In this document: positions 53,101 through 64,000 of the stretch, in pieces
Position numbering within the stretch: position 1 is the stretch's first letter
How the letters are laid out: every line of letters begins with the position of its first letter
From: Chrysomallon squamiferum
Taxonomy: Eukaryota; Mollusca; Gastropoda; Neomphalida; Peltospiridae
Length of the DNA: 64,000 nt
Assembly: GCA_012295275.1 (NCBI GenBank)
Contig: CM022670.1
Coordinates: forward strand, 9,875,583-9,939,582
Reading direction: 5' to 3'
Position numbers and translations under genes: made by a program
The notes under the pieces: generated by a model
What the model saw: only the letters and a program-made list of their open reading frames with translations
Database searches by the model: none
What the model was told of the DNA's origin: nothing

Positions 53101-56100
53101 ACACCCTCTGCTGCAAATCTCTCGGCTGGATGATCCAGGGATGAGAATCACTGTACAGGAAATTTTACAGACACTTATAGACCGACATGAAAACACCAGT
53201 AAACTGAATCAAGTGTAGTAAGTAAAGAAAATATGCGAAGGCTTTGGAACAAGCATGGTGTAACCCACATAATGTTACTGAGACAACTGATGTTGAAATT
53301 ATTAAAATATATATACAAAAGTAATTCTCCAAAAGCTGTTTATTGATACAGTTAAATGTCATTGACAAGGGTTAAATTATTCATGGAACTGATGGATCCT
53401 GACAACATTTTATCACTAAATGAATCAAACTGTTTTCTTACTTGTTTGAATTATATCATCCTTGTTCATAGCCCTTAGTCTTTGTCATTACATCTTTTTA
53501 GTATTTTTATTTTTTTTTTTTTTTATTTATTGCTCCAGAGAACATTGATAATGTCAGGGCTCTTTGCCTTGGGCAGTTTACCTTCCAGTCAGCATGAAGC
53601 TAGTAATTATGAAGGAAAGTTTTTAAGAAAAGGAAAAAGAGTAGAATAATGTTCAAGTATAGCTTTAAGCAGCCTTGTTTGTTTACTTGAGTTTTTCTAA
53701 CTTCTGACGTCACATATTTAAATTATTTGGTAGTCTGATTAAAAAATAACAACAATAAAAACAAAAACAAACAGTTTCTTATTTATTTATTAGTGTTTTT
53801 TTATAATATATAAAACTAACCAGAATAAATAATAATGTTTTTATTTATAATTTATTTATTTTTATTTCAGCATCCCAAAGAACATATCTGAGTTGAATTT
53901 AAGAATTGAAAAAAGCTCAAGACAAGATATTCTCTTTATGAAAAAGGTAAGCTAACTAGTTATGACAAAACAAAAAATTGATTAAAGGATTTTTAATTTT
54001 ACACGCTTTCTTTATTATGTTGTTGTTTTTTTGTTATCATTGTCATTTGTATTTCAAAACTATGTTTTTGTTTCAGTAGTAGACTTTAATTATATTTCAT
54101 ATTTAATTCAAAAAAGTCTTTACATTTGTATATAATTATCAACAATCAAAATACATGCCACAAACAATTAATTTTTATCTGGAATTAAAAATAGATGATT
54201 TACAGAAAATGTATTATAAAGATTATACAGAATTTTTTTTTTTTTTTTTTTTTTTTTAATATTTAATGTTTCTTCTCAGAATGGCATGGAGTTTTACTGG
54301 TTTCTGTATGAGAACATGCAGATGCTGAGTAACACAGTGGAGAACTTTGAGGCTCTCTACTGCACCATGGGACTCATCTACATAGAACTTGGAGAGAATG
54401 ATATTGTAGTTGAGCTGATTCGACTTGCACTTGATATTCAGGTTTGTTGTGTTACAGTTTTATCTCTGGGTTGTAATAACTCTGATCTGTTGTGATCACT
54501 GTCACATCTTCTAGATACATTGTGTTTAAATTGTTCATAGATTTGTTAGCTTATTTTCTTGTGACCCTGGTTTTGTATATTTATTTTAAAACACCAGAGC
54601 CTTGTTTTAAGATTTCAGGGTACATTTTACATTTCAACAGAGCTTTAAAATATTTTTGGTATATATATATTTTATTTTAAAAATTTATATTTTTTTTTTT
54701 TTCTAGGATTAAAGTAACAGATATATTTTAAGATTTTGAGAAAGAATGTCTATGATTTTCGGAATTTCAAAATGGCTCAACATTCAGTGTGAATGTTTTA
54801 TTTTCAGCAAATGGCTGTCAGTAACAGTTTTCTGCCACTGACTCACAAGTGTGCTATTCATGCCTTGGTAGCTGCTTACATGAATCTCATCTCACAGTCC
54901 ACAGACCTGCCTGACCTGAGTCACTATGTACAAAAGGTAATTTACTTTTACTACTACTACTACAAATACTATAACTATATACTATAATTGTTTTGTTGAA
55001 ACTCTTTGAACAATTGTATATATAATGACAAATAGCTCAAGGCAACTTTGAAATGGTAAGATACATAACTGTGGTTTTATTTAGTTTGTAAAAAAAAACA
55101 ATGACTGGTTAAAGTCAATGACATTGTCACTTTTTATTCAGCCTTTTTAATTGCTGAAATATGTCTGGTTTCTATAAAACGTGTTAACTAATATTTGCTC
55201 ATCTGAATTGATTCTCTGTCATATTGTTTGCTTTTCAGAATTATTAGGCCACAGGTTGTTCAGATGTCTCAACTGAAGTAAAGTTTTTGTCTGGGTTACT
55301 AAAAAGAAAGTTGACATTTTTATGTTTTGTTTGACAGGTGATAAAAGCAAGAGAGAAAGAAGCACCCCACTTGTTGCCAAACTTTGCTTACAACAGAAAC
55401 AACAGACCCCACAGGTAAATAACTTCAAAGTTTTTCAGTTGTAAATCCTTATTCATAGCTTATTCTCTCTCATAACAAACTCTTCTTGTGCCTACTCTTT
55501 GTTTTAGCATTAACAGACACTGATGTAACAGATGTCGATAAAGAAAATTATATGATTTTCAAAAATAAAGTTTTTAACAGGTGACAGATTTATGGATAAT
55601 TATTAAAAACTTTTTTTTTTTTTTACACCAAAGCCAACCTTAATGAATAAATAAAAATAAATAATAAAATATATGCAGTGTAGCTTAGTAAAATTATGCA
55701 AATGTTTTACATATTGAAATATATGTTTTTCTTTAATCTTTCGAAGAAAAAAAATCATAAATATGCTAATTCCTTGATATTGACAAGGAATTAGCATATT
55801 TATGATTTTTTTCAAAAGATTTAAAAACATATATATTGACTTTGGTAAATAATAAATCTTGTTCAACATTCTGCAGTGAAAATACATTTTTAAAATTATT
55901 CCATGAATTTCTTATGTACATTTGTACATTTTTCAGAGCATTTTATTCATGTAAATAAATTACATTAAACAGCTTGACCAGAAATATTTAAAATAAATAA
56001 ACAGTGGAGGTGTTCGATAAATATTAAAGGCACAAAAAGAGTTTGTTCGTCTAAGCATTCTGCTAAACCTGTCTGTTTCATCTACATATTTGGAATTAAC

Positions 56101-56515
56101 TGATTATTTTGCAGCCTAACTTCATTTATATTCAAAGAGTTGAAACATTTTGTGCTTCTCCTTTTTATAGACATACTGTGGCTATGCAAACTTGCATTTC
56201 ACATTTTAAGATTTGCTTTTAAGGTTATGCACCTGGTAAAATGTATCTGTGGTGGTACGAACAAAGAATTTAGATGTATTTTTAGATATTTAAAAGACTG
56301 TTTAGACTGTATCTTGGTATTAACCTTTGCCATTAATGAAATACGATACTTACTTAGCAAAAAGCTTATTCTGTGATATAATTTTGTATGCATAAATGTG
56401 AAATAAACCTTGAAAAAATTACCGATTATGTCAACATAGAATTCATTAAAGATGCTTTATTTTTCTTTATTTTATTATTATTATTTATTTTATTTTATTT
56501 TATTATTATTATTTT

Positions 56516-56558
<43 letters not shown>

Positions 56559-59500
56559 TTATTATTTTTAATACATTTTTGGGTAACAAATGACATAGTG
56601 GATCTCACCAGTTTATTTTAATGTTGTACTTTATTGTTAGTGAAGGTTGATGCCAAAAAACAATCACCTAGAAAATATTCAGTGTCTTGTTTGTACCACC
56701 AGAGTTACACTTTAATAAGAGTGAAAACACTGACAGTGTGTGATTATACACATTCACATTTTTACACCTTAGGAATAATAAAATTACTTTTATAATTAAT
56801 TATTTATTTACTTATTTATTTATTTTGTAATTTTTTTTTTTTTTTTTTTTTTTTACTTACTTTGTAATTTTTTTTTTTTTTTAATTCTTATTTTTGTATT
56901 TATTTATTTATTTATCATACTTTCACTTTATTATTATTTAAGCACACTAAATGAACTGAACGTAAAATAATTGCAGAATTATCAATTTTGAAGTAGATAA
57001 TTAAACAGTCATCTAGTTTGCATTGTGAACAATGTAATGTTTATTATGTGAGTCATAAAGATAATGAGTAATAGAGAAGTGAGGTTTGCAGTTTGATCAG
57101 CATAATAGTCATCGAGTTAGTAATGCTAGTAATCTGAAATGCAGGAATAGAAGTAATCATAATAGCATCATGCAGAATATGAAACTAGACAGAGCAGAAC
57201 AGTTTGATACTTCAAATCTGATTGACCTGTATGTCTCAGTGTTAACAAAAGTTGAAATTACATTTTTTCAAATGTATCTGATAGACATATTTACCAATAG
57301 AGAATTTCATTAAAATATTTATAGACACTTATAGACACTTGTTTAAAATATAACAATCTGATTAAATGTTCCTAGCATTATTGTTTCGTATTTTCAGTTC
57401 TTAGTTTTATATATTTTCTATGTTTTTACATTACTAACTTTCATAGTTTTAGTCAGTATAGTGAAGGCACTTCAATTCTAAATAACAAAAAAGACAATAT
57501 CTAAGATTTGTTTTCAATTGTAAGCAATATTTAAACAATTGTAAACAATAATAATAATGATAATAATCTATTTAAAAGTTAGATTTTTTTCACTTCGGCA
57601 TCAAGTCATAAATCAAAATGCATAATCTATAATTCTAATATTTAAATCGTATCTATTACTTAGATTCTTTCAGCAGGTTCACTTTTAAAAAATTTTCGGT
57701 TTCTGATGCTTTTTGTGTGATTACTGTACATGGCAAGGTGTGTTTATGCTTTCATTTGAGTTGTATTCAATCTCACCAACAGCTTAAAAGACTTACAAAG
57801 CAGTGATCTGTAAGTAAAGAAAGAAAAAAAATTTAGTTTTTACACAAACTGTTGTCACTGGTATTTGTGTTGTGTGCAGCTTTTCTTTTTAATTTTTTTT
57901 TTTTGCAATCTTTCTAACTTTCATGCTTGCACTTGTTTTTAATAATGCTTTACAGCTAATGTTAAAAAAGATTAAAACGTGTAATGTATTCATACTTCAC
58001 TGAGTGTTGTTTCTCACAGTATAACATAATTTTGTTTTTGTTTAGATACATGAAAACATACATGCGTATGTACATACACACACACATACACACATACATA
58101 CATTAAAAAAATGCACACTTCACTGCTAAATTCACACACACACATACACACATTTCATTATACAAAACACAGAAAAACCAAACATATTTGAACTCTTAGG
58201 GCAAATGTAAATTAAACTTGTTTCATAACAGCCACATATAAGATTATTTAAATAATTAAGTTTAAAAAGATGTTCTGAGTATCAGACTTGTAACTAAACT
58301 GTGAGGAGATTCACAATTTTAGATGTTCTCATAGTACAACAAGCTGGTGATGTTATTGAATAGTCAGAAAATTTTCTTATTCAGCACTTCTAGTTTCAGA
58401 AAAATCATAATTTTTGATTTCAACTAATAAATGCTATAATTACCATTTTAATTTAATTTTTATTTTTTTTATGAGAAAGCATAACCTTTTTTAACACTTT
58501 TATTTTGATTGAAATATTTTAATTTTGAATATATTCAAATATATTTAATACTTTTGTTTATTTATAATATTCCTTGCACTGTTCATTGCTTAAATTATCT
58601 TCCTTTTGTATAACAAGTAGATTAATGTATAACAACTAAACAATTACCAAATCAATTTTACTTGGGTAATATACCATATAATTCAATTTACAATGAACTG
58701 AATAAATTCTGATTGAGGTATATGGTTACAAGATCATTACTTTTGCATTATCATCATCATCATCATCATCATTATTATTATTATCATTATTATTATTATT
58801 ATTTTTATTTTTATTATTAAGCAAAACCAATGCAATATATTTTTATTTGCAGATCCTGGTAACTTTTCTGAATTGCCATTACATTAATAAAGATTTTTGT
58901 TTTAAAAAAAAAACACACACAAACTTGAGGAATAGAAAATAAACATTAATTGCAAAATTAATTAAAAAGTACAAATTAATGGTTTGTACAAACAAGTAAC
59001 AACAGATGTCTTGTTTTGGTCCTTTTCCAAATACATATATTTTGAATAATTTCATTGTTTTTAAAACTATATTATTAATTTATAGGTATTTCTGCAATGA
59101 AAATAAACAGCATGATGCAAGTTCAGCTTTTTAACTGTATTCAGTATTGTTAGTGTTTTTAGATGTCTAGATTTTTTAAATATTTATTTTGTAAATATGT
59201 ACATACAAAGAATAATGATGTAAATAGTAGAAATATAGAGTATTTACATGTGTATAAAATGAGTAGTCATGTAACTTAGATAGTACCTATGTTTTACCTT
59301 TGTTCACATTATGTAAATAAATACAGGTATATGCATGAAATATCTGCCCATGTCATCAGTGTAATAATTTGTTTTTGACTAGAAAAAAATAATCTAAATC
59401 GAAGTGTTTTTCAGTTGTAAAGTCAACGAGTCACTGCATTAAAAACTAATAAATTATCTTATTATGATAAACAAATGTGTGTGGGTTTGGTGTAAAAATA

Positions 59501-62500
59501 TTATCATATCTTTAATTATTTTAATTTAATTGTTTATATTACTGTATTTTTTTTTTAATATGCATGATGCACCTACATAATAAGTACATTTATTATATTT
59601 TGTAAACACATTCAGAAAAAAAAAAAATAATAATAATAACTGAATTAATTAATTTTCATTAACATGTATTGACTTGAATACATGTGAATATCTTTTAAAA
59701 AAAAAATAATTACAATTAAATAAACAAATATGATAACAATTTTATTCTCATTTGAAATTTTTGAATAATGGTCTTGAGTATTAATTACTTATAATCCAGT
59801 TTTAAATGGGATCAGAAATGCTTTTGACTTTCAGAACTGCTACTGAAATATTAATTACCTGTGAATAAATTATTTGCATACATTTGTGTCCGTACGTTTG
59901 TATGTGGTGTGAGAAAGTGGGAGAGATATTTCAATTAGTTTATTTAAATTGTTTTGCTGTTATTCTGAACATACAATGCAGCTATCCCACTGAAGACATC
60001 ATGAGGGACTCCTGGCTGTTTGATCATGTGGCAATCTCAGAGAACTTGTCAAACAGTGGTCTGGACACATCTCGCCTGTCCTCACCCCTAACTCAGAAAC
60101 CATTCGGAGTTGGTAAGTCATTATTGTCATCATTGACTCTGAAATTAGTTTTGATTTATTCACATGGAAACCCTTTACACAAAAGTAAAAAAAAAAACAG
60201 TTTTGTTTTTAGTTAAATGATAATAGATACAGTATAACAGATAAATTCAGAAAGGTATGTTGTTGTTTTTTTTTTTTTTTTGTTGTTGTTTTTAATTTAA
60301 AAATACTAGGGTGACTTATTTTAGTTCTGGAAAAATATTTTCATTCTAACTGCACATGCAAGTACAGTAAATAAAAAATTAAAAAATACTTCAGTTATGT
60401 AATCTTTGATAGACCTCTCTCTCAGCCAAAGGCTGTGACAATATCATTTCTTTTATAGAAGAATGCTAAAACTTGTCCACAGATTTCAGTATAAGAACAG
60501 TTTGACTTTAAATAGAATGCTACATTTTGTGACAATCTGTTCACACAGAGTTTAGTCTTTTTCTAGAGTTACATAATGCATTTCTGAAACTCTTTCCATA
60601 TAAATCTTGTAAATTTTCAGTGTGTGTTTTAGTCAATGAGTGAAATTTTAAACATTTCAGACACATCTGAAATAAACAGTACAAGTGATATTCAGTCGAT
60701 CAACATTGAAATTGACAGCTGTGATGGCTCACCACCTTTCGGAAGGGTAAGTTGAAATGTTTTCAGTATAACTGGTGTCATGTTCTAGATGGAATATATT
60801 GAATACATTGAAATATTTTCTTGCAGGAAATAACAGTACTCATGTTATTTGCCAAGATTATTTATCTATTTCAGAATTTATTAACAGTCATAAATTTATG
60901 ATGTCACACAACAAATGCAAAGAACATGGCAGCTGTTAAAATTATATTTACAAATATTTCATGATCTAAAATGTTGTTACTGTCATTAATAATTTATAAT
61001 TTTTTAATTTTTTTGTATTAGTAGTAATAGCAATAGTGGTAGCATTTTTTTTTGTGTGTGTGTGTATGTTTTTTTTGTTCTGTTTTTTTTTCTTTTCAAA
61101 TTGAAATTCCTTTCCAATTTAAGGTGTATTGTCCTTATTTTAATTTTCAAAATATATTTTAATAGTTGCCTTAAACAACATTCTCTACAATTTTTTAAAA
61201 CAAAAACATTTATCTAGAATTTTAGCTTCTTGGTTTCAGATTTTATTTTATTTTATTTTATTTTATTTTGTTATTTATTTTATTTTATTATATTTTTATT
61301 ATTATTATTATTTTTTTTTTTACTATTATTTATTGTTTCTATTATTACTATTATTATTATTATTATTATTATTTTTCTTCAGAAATTTGATGAAGAGATT
61401 ACAGTGGAATCATTAAAGAAGATGCTTGGTAATTAAATATTTGTCTTCAAAATATTTATTTAATTTTTATACATGCATATGTTATTAAATGCAATAAAAT
61501 TTCTATTTCAAAATCATCAAAAATATGATTTCTAATGTCAAAAATCGTCTTGGTTGTATTGTTAGTCTTTATAATTCAAAATATTTCTATTACTTATCAG
61601 TTGTTGATATTTTTCTATTTATAATTCTCTGTTACGCTATTTATAATTCTCTGTTATGCTGTTTATAATTCTTGTTACACTATTTATAATTCTCTGTTAC
61701 ACTGTTTATAATTCTTGTTACACTATTTATAATTCTCTGCTACACTATTTATAATTCTCTGTTACACTGTTTATAATTCTCTGATATACTATTTATAATC
61801 CTCTGTTACACTATTTATAATCCTCTGTTACACTATTTATAATTCTCTGTTACACTGTTTATAATTCTTGTTACACTATTTATAATTCTCTGTTACACTA
61901 ATTGCAATTATAATTAAACTGTTACTGACAGCTGAGGACAGTTCTGCTGAAAGACTGGAGAAGGAAAAACGAAGGAAAGAGATTATTGATTCTTTTCGTC
62001 ATGATCCCTTTGAAGAAATCATTGCCAGAACTGAAGCTAAGGTAATGGAAGAGACAACAAATAACATGTGCACACACAGGCCCCCATGTACACATAAACT
62101 TAAAAGCTGATAGCTATTCTCATAAAAGTACTGTTTAAAAAATATATCAGTGACGTTCAGCAGGAATATTACATTAACTGCACGCAACATAATATTGTAT
62201 AAGTAATAACTGTCAGAATAAAATGTTAGGGTTTTTATGTGGGGTTTTTTCACTTTTACATACGCATCATCTTTTTAATATTGTAAACTTTACTATGGAG
62301 GTGTTTTTGTGTATTTTAATGCATGTTTTCCAGTTGGTTTTCTGACCTGTTAAAAAAAAAAGGTGTGTGACTGTTGACTGTTGATTTGAACATTTGTACA
62401 TTTTGTCAGTTTTTCTTTGATTTTTAATGATTTAAAATAAACACAAATACACACACACACACTAATATATATATATATATATATATATATTTAAAACTTT

Positions 62501-62645
62501 ATTTTTTATTTTCCAGTCTAATAACTTCAGAAACAAGCTGAGTGAAATTCTCGACTCACTGGACACTCCTGACGAAATCACCACAAAGACTGCTTCATCT
62601 CCCAGCTCCTATGAAATAAAGTTTCCCGATTTATTTGTCTACTGA
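34829..62645 (+). CDS. EFR3: EFR3 family protein (rolling blackout/stmA homologue), 22 coding exons, one extra base in exon 6
   Basis: EFR3 is a palmitoylated plasma-membrane protein. With TTC7 and FAM126/hyccin it recruits PI4-kinase III alpha to make PI4P; the fly homologue acts in phospholipid signalling and synaptic transmission. The joined exons give about 787 aa, against 817-821 in human EFR3A/B. The N-terminus MAVCCGCC carries a Cys cluster at the expected palmitoylation site, followed by the family signature KPRYKRLVDNIFP (16 residues on). A helical-repeat body follows, with NSFVKFANIEEDTPSYHRRYDFF at its core, and the protein ends in KFPDLFVY like the vertebrate YEMKFPDLCVY. Exon phases agree throughout except in exon 6, where one extra G would stop translation after about 180 aa. 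The ATG was chosen because it alone precedes the Cys cluster in phase across a 7-nt first coding exon. Confidence 0.94.
38467..38525. repeat. (ATT)n microsatellite
   Basis: An ATT array of about 19 units lies in EFR3 intron 5. Confidence 0.9.
39371..39562. repeat. Two-copy tandem duplication, 92-bp period, in EFR3 intron 5
   Basis: Copies start at 39371 and 39463. They share TGGTTT(C/G)AAGTTCCCAAATAA, then ATGTCCAT(C/T)ATCCT, AACAAACTGT and ATTTCA. They differ by several indels. Confidence 0.85.
41880..43160. repeat. Degenerate tandem repeat with possible higher-order units
   Basis: About 1.3 kb built from variants of a roughly 25-bp element, AATTCTAAACCAnTGATGTT followed by CTTGT or CTCATTGT. 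A larger unit recurs with GATGTTCTTGTGAATAAT at about 42275, 42406, 42561, 42643, 42746, 42951 and 43031. Within it come ACTGATGTTTTGTTAATTC, then CAAGTGAT-GTTCTTGTAAATT, then TAAACCACTGATGTTCTTTA, then CTTCTCATTGTCA. The spacing is irregular (about 80-200 bp), as expected of an old, eroded array. Confidence 0.75.
45049..45190 (+). pseudogene. EFR3: EFR3 exon 6 with a 1-nt frame disruption
   Basis: The exon is 142 nt, but the phases of exons 5 and 7 require a multiple of three. Reading in from exon 5 gives IRRAGLKGLQGVVRKT and then, after GGT CAG, TGA TGA. Dropping one G of the pair at 45098-45099 restores VSDDLQVNIWDPVHMDKI and the correct frame to exon 7. All other exons are intact, so an assembly or sequencing error is likeliest, with a real null allele or a splice bypass as alternatives. 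An AG at 45102-45103 could serve as an acceptor: an exon 45104-45190 (87 nt) is in frame and skips the defect at a cost of 18 residues of helical repeat. The gene as a whole is not called a pseudogene. Confidence 0.8.
45765..46260 (+). repeat. 29-bp minisatellite made of exon 7 splice-donor copies, EFR3 intron 7
   Basis: Starting with the last six bases of exon 7, the sequence TTTAGTGTGAGTATTTA, followed by an ATAATATCAGG-like tail, recurs about a dozen times. GTGAGT copies lie near 45771 (the true donor), 45799, 45824, 45878, 45934, 45984, 46013, 46042, 46071, 46178 and 46248, plus GTGAGG, GTGAGTG and GTGGGT variants. The central copies (about 45920-46100) are nearly identical at a 29-bp period; the ends are more diverged. 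Confidence 0.95.
47258..47316. repeat. (CT)n/(CTTT)n polypyrimidine tract
   Basis: A pure pyrimidine tract of CTCT and CTTT units in EFR3 intron 7. Confidence 0.9.
48914..49016. repeat. Compound (TG)n-(AG)n microsatellite
   Basis: About 70 bp of TG units with one CA interruption are followed directly by about 33 bp of AG units. Confidence 0.95.
50077..50152. repeat. Compound TA/CA/CATA microsatellite
   Basis: TA, CA and CATA units lie in EFR3 intron 8. Just beyond, a 23-bp segment containing ATCTGTTCATATATTTAGT is present twice, 82 bp apart (50163-50185 and 50245-50267). Confidence 0.85.
50620..50835 (+). repeat. Tandem triplication spanning the exon 9 acceptor of EFR3
   Basis: The start of exon 9, CACAGTTACCAAGTTATTCA, has two degenerate copies upstream: CACAATTACCTAGTTAATCA at 50620 and CACAATTACCAAGCTAATCA at 50715. 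The unit also carries TGTTGATGTC, GTGGAATTGTTTTT, TTACATTTATAT and TAATTCTGTTTTAAGG. Periods are 95 and 88 bp. Only the third copy has an acceptor (GGCACAG); the second has AATG there and the first has ACC. Confidence 0.88.
52451..53044. other. EFR3 intron 12 with a degenerate CAC-rich repeat
   Basis: Around 52766-52905 there are four spaced copies of GTCACCC or its variants, each preceded by a TAGA/GGACA-like word, at about 30-45 bp intervals. An open frame across it has no recognisable domain and is not called as a gene. Confidence 0.5.
53045..55414 (+). other. EFR3: EFR3 exons 13-17
   Basis: Exons: 53045-53217, 53871-53946, 54280-54441, 54808-54936, 55338-55414, encoding residues 416-620. 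Stretches such as LLQISRLDDPGMRITVQEIL, LIDRHENTSKLNQVYIPKNI, YCTMGLIYIELGENDIVVEL and HKCAIHALVAAYMNLISQ follow the vertebrate order. Exon 13 uses the donor after TA in CAAGTGTA|GTAAGT. Reading straight on would give a false stop (TAG), so this boundary matters. Confidence 0.93.
55415..59981. other. EFR3 intron 17, 4.6 kb
   Basis: Exons 17 and 18 join in phase, but this is the least conserved part of the protein, so a missed small in-frame exon is possible. The intron holds a long hairpin, TTTA/ATT repeats (about 56460-56570), T runs (56827-56853), CACATA repeats (about 58070-58150) and an ATC/ATT repeat (about 58748-58815). No gene was seen. Confidence 0.6.
55717..55847. repeat. Long inverted repeat (hairpin)
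   Basis: Arms 55748-55776 and 55784-55812 are perfect reverse complements (29 bp) around a 7-nt loop, ATATTGA. The core word is ATAAATATGCTAATTCCTTG on the left. Imperfect complementarity extends outward (ATATATGTTTTT on the left, AAAAACATATAT on the right), giving about 55-60 nt per arm. A MITE-like or replication-generated palindrome is likelier than an RNA gene. Confidence 0.85.
61616..61908. repeat. 19/22-bp minisatellite in EFR3 intron 20
   Basis: About 13-14 copies of TTTATAATTCTCTGTTACAC plus CTA or CTG. Some copies lack TCT (TTTATAATTCTTGTTACAC). Variants carry AATCC or GATATAC. The array ends about 25 bp before the exon 21 acceptor at 61931. Confidence 0.93.
62451..62490. repeat. 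CA/TA microsatellite
   Basis: A CA tract followed by a TA tract about 27 bp before the exon 22 acceptor of EFR3. Confidence 0.85.
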
Positions 62646-64000
62646 TAAATATAGTGGTTTATTTTTAAAAATTCAAAGCTCAAACTGTTACATTCTAGAT
62701 AGATATTATGACAAAAGATTTTCAGCTCAACTGCCGGCCACCCATATTTACAGATGTTAGCATTATTTTCTCAGTTTCCTGTTACATACGTTTGTGTTGA
62801 AAGATTTATTAAAAAACAGTTGTTGCAGGTTTGAAAGGACAATTAAATAAATGCATTGTTTATATGTGAATACGATGTTGTTTATATGGAATTTTAAGTG
62901 GATAAAACTATAGATTTTTTAATAGTTTATTGAAAACCGAAATGTCTTTAGAAAGATTTATACTAGTTGTTGATATTTGTATGGCTAATTATATACATCA
63001 TGTTTTCATATTGTTTATATAAAAATGTTATGTAATTATTGAAAGTGTCCAGTCCAGATACAATTCTGTGTGATTAGGTATGTCCTGTTTTTGTATTACT
63101 GTTTCTCAAATTGTATTGCTTTAGGGCATAATCTAGATATCCTAGGTAACCTGTGAAATTGATTTTTCTGGCCCTTTTTAATTGTATTTCAAGTAATTAT
63201 GGTTATTGTTACTAAAATATAAAAAAGTAAATTATTATTGAAAAGACATAATTGTTGTCTTCATCAAATTTAAAATTTCTGATTTTGTTCAATGCCTTTA
63301 TGTTTTTATTGTTCTTATGTTCAAAGTTTTTATCATTTTACGATGATTATATTATCAAAATCCCTTAAAAACCATCTGTTTTTGTTTTGTGATTATAAAT
63401 TTAATTTTTTTTTTAATTCTTATTAGATCAAATTATTTCACATAATTTTAGCATTTAGAAATGCTAAATTGATCAAAACCATTCAAAAAAACCATTAATT
63501 TTTTGTTTGTTAAATATTCAGACCTTTTTACTGTGTTTTTACAAAGCTTATTCAAGAATTTTATTTATTTATCATTATATACCAAAATTCCTACAAAACC
63601 ATGTCCAAAATTTTCCTCCACAATGTTTAAAAATTTAAATGTATTAATATGTTTACCCTTATTCAGTATGTTTAGTATTTACCAAAACCAAAACATCATT
63701 AAATTACCCCATTGATTTATTGTAATTTATTTTGCTTACCAAGATAGGTAGATTCTCTTTATGATATCCCCAAAATATGTTTACTACTTAATTTGTTTTA
63801 ATACATATTTCTTACCTAGTCATAAACAAACCGTTAAGTGTTCTTTTTTTTTGATATTTTTATCTAGTACAGGTATTAAACCATTTATCTGGCAAGCTCT
63901 GGACCAGATTTCAGGCAACGTACTAAGTTTTTATTTAAAATGTAAAGAAAACAGTGAAAAGTAAAGAATGAAAATGTGTATTTAATATATTAATATTCAT
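62646..64000. other. EFR3 3' flank
   Basis: The first canonical AATAAA after the stop codon is at 62846-62851, so a 3' UTR of roughly 220 bp is possible. The rest is AT-rich with no recognisable exon on either strand. Confidence 0.5.

Larger units (their letters stand above)
59982..62645 (+). other. EFR3: EFR3 exons 18-22: C-terminal tail
   Basis: Exons: 59982-60112, 60661-60746, 61383-61428, 61932-62041, 62517-62645 (TGA). They encode residues 621-787. The first two exons are Ser/Asp-rich and diverged, likely a disordered, phosphorylatable linker. ITVESLKKML and the segment from EKEKRRKEII to FRHDPFEEII match the conserved C-terminal helices of EFR3, and the protein ends KFPDLFVY. The exon 20 acceptor directly follows an ATT array, and exon 21 follows a minisatellite. 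Confidence 0.93.

Noticed and set aside
53045-53220. Apparent early stop (TAG) at the end of EFR3 exon 13
   Set aside because: The TAG spans the donor CAAGTGTA|GTAAGT. Splicing to 53871 gives TAC and restores the family sequence.
56140-56376. 78-aa open frame in EFR3 intron 17
   Set aside because: It is an AT-rich hydrophobic translation typical of intronic DNA, with no splice-site or homology support.

Overview
The window is animal nuclear DNA: AT-rich, full of microsatellites, with three intron-split genes that are conserved across animals. Every exon was found by translating the conserved protein and requiring GT/AG boundaries with continuous reading phase. The protein sequences and the many small GT-AG introns fit an invertebrate. 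A motif close to AAGGGARGYAACT occurs upstream of two of the genes; I remember it (unverified) as frequent in molluscan non-coding DNA, so a mollusc or other lophotrochozoan is my best but weak guess.

Layout. (1) Positions 1-27663, minus strand: a Rho-associated coiled-coil kinase (ROCK). 26 exons are recovered, covering the start codon, the kinase domain and most of the coiled coil; the Rho-binding, PH and C1 regions lie beyond the left edge. (2) Positions 27664-29181: a divergent intergenic region that must hold the ROCK and RPA2 promoters, with a consensus E2F site on the RPA2 side. (3) Positions 29182-33454, plus strand: complete RPA2, the 32 kDa subunit of replication protein A, 8 exons, 264 aa. 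(4) Positions 33455-34828: RPA2 3' flank carrying an old tandem duplication, then the EFR3 upstream region. (5) Positions 34829-62645, plus strand: complete EFR3 (rolling blackout/stmA family), 22 coding exons, about 787 aa once one extra base in exon 6 is allowed for. (6) Positions 62646-64000: EFR3 3' flank.

The three genes share no pathway. ROCK drives actomyosin contraction downstream of RhoA, RPA2 serves DNA replication and repair, and EFR3 anchors PI4-kinase III alpha at the plasma membrane. I see no operon-like or cluster logic, only neighbouring housekeeping genes.

The distinctive content is in the introns. Several local tandem duplications (periods of about 20-115 bp) lie next to or across exon boundaries. 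A 29-bp minisatellite in EFR3 intron 7 repeats the exon 7 splice-donor sequence about a dozen times. A degenerate triplication spans the exon 9 acceptor of EFR3. Another short minisatellite abuts EFR3 exon 21. A degenerate repeat with hints of higher-order structure fills about 1.3 kb of EFR3 intron 5, and a near-perfect hairpin lies in intron 17. No mobile element with coding capacity, no tRNA or rRNA gene and no undescribed multi-gene system was found.
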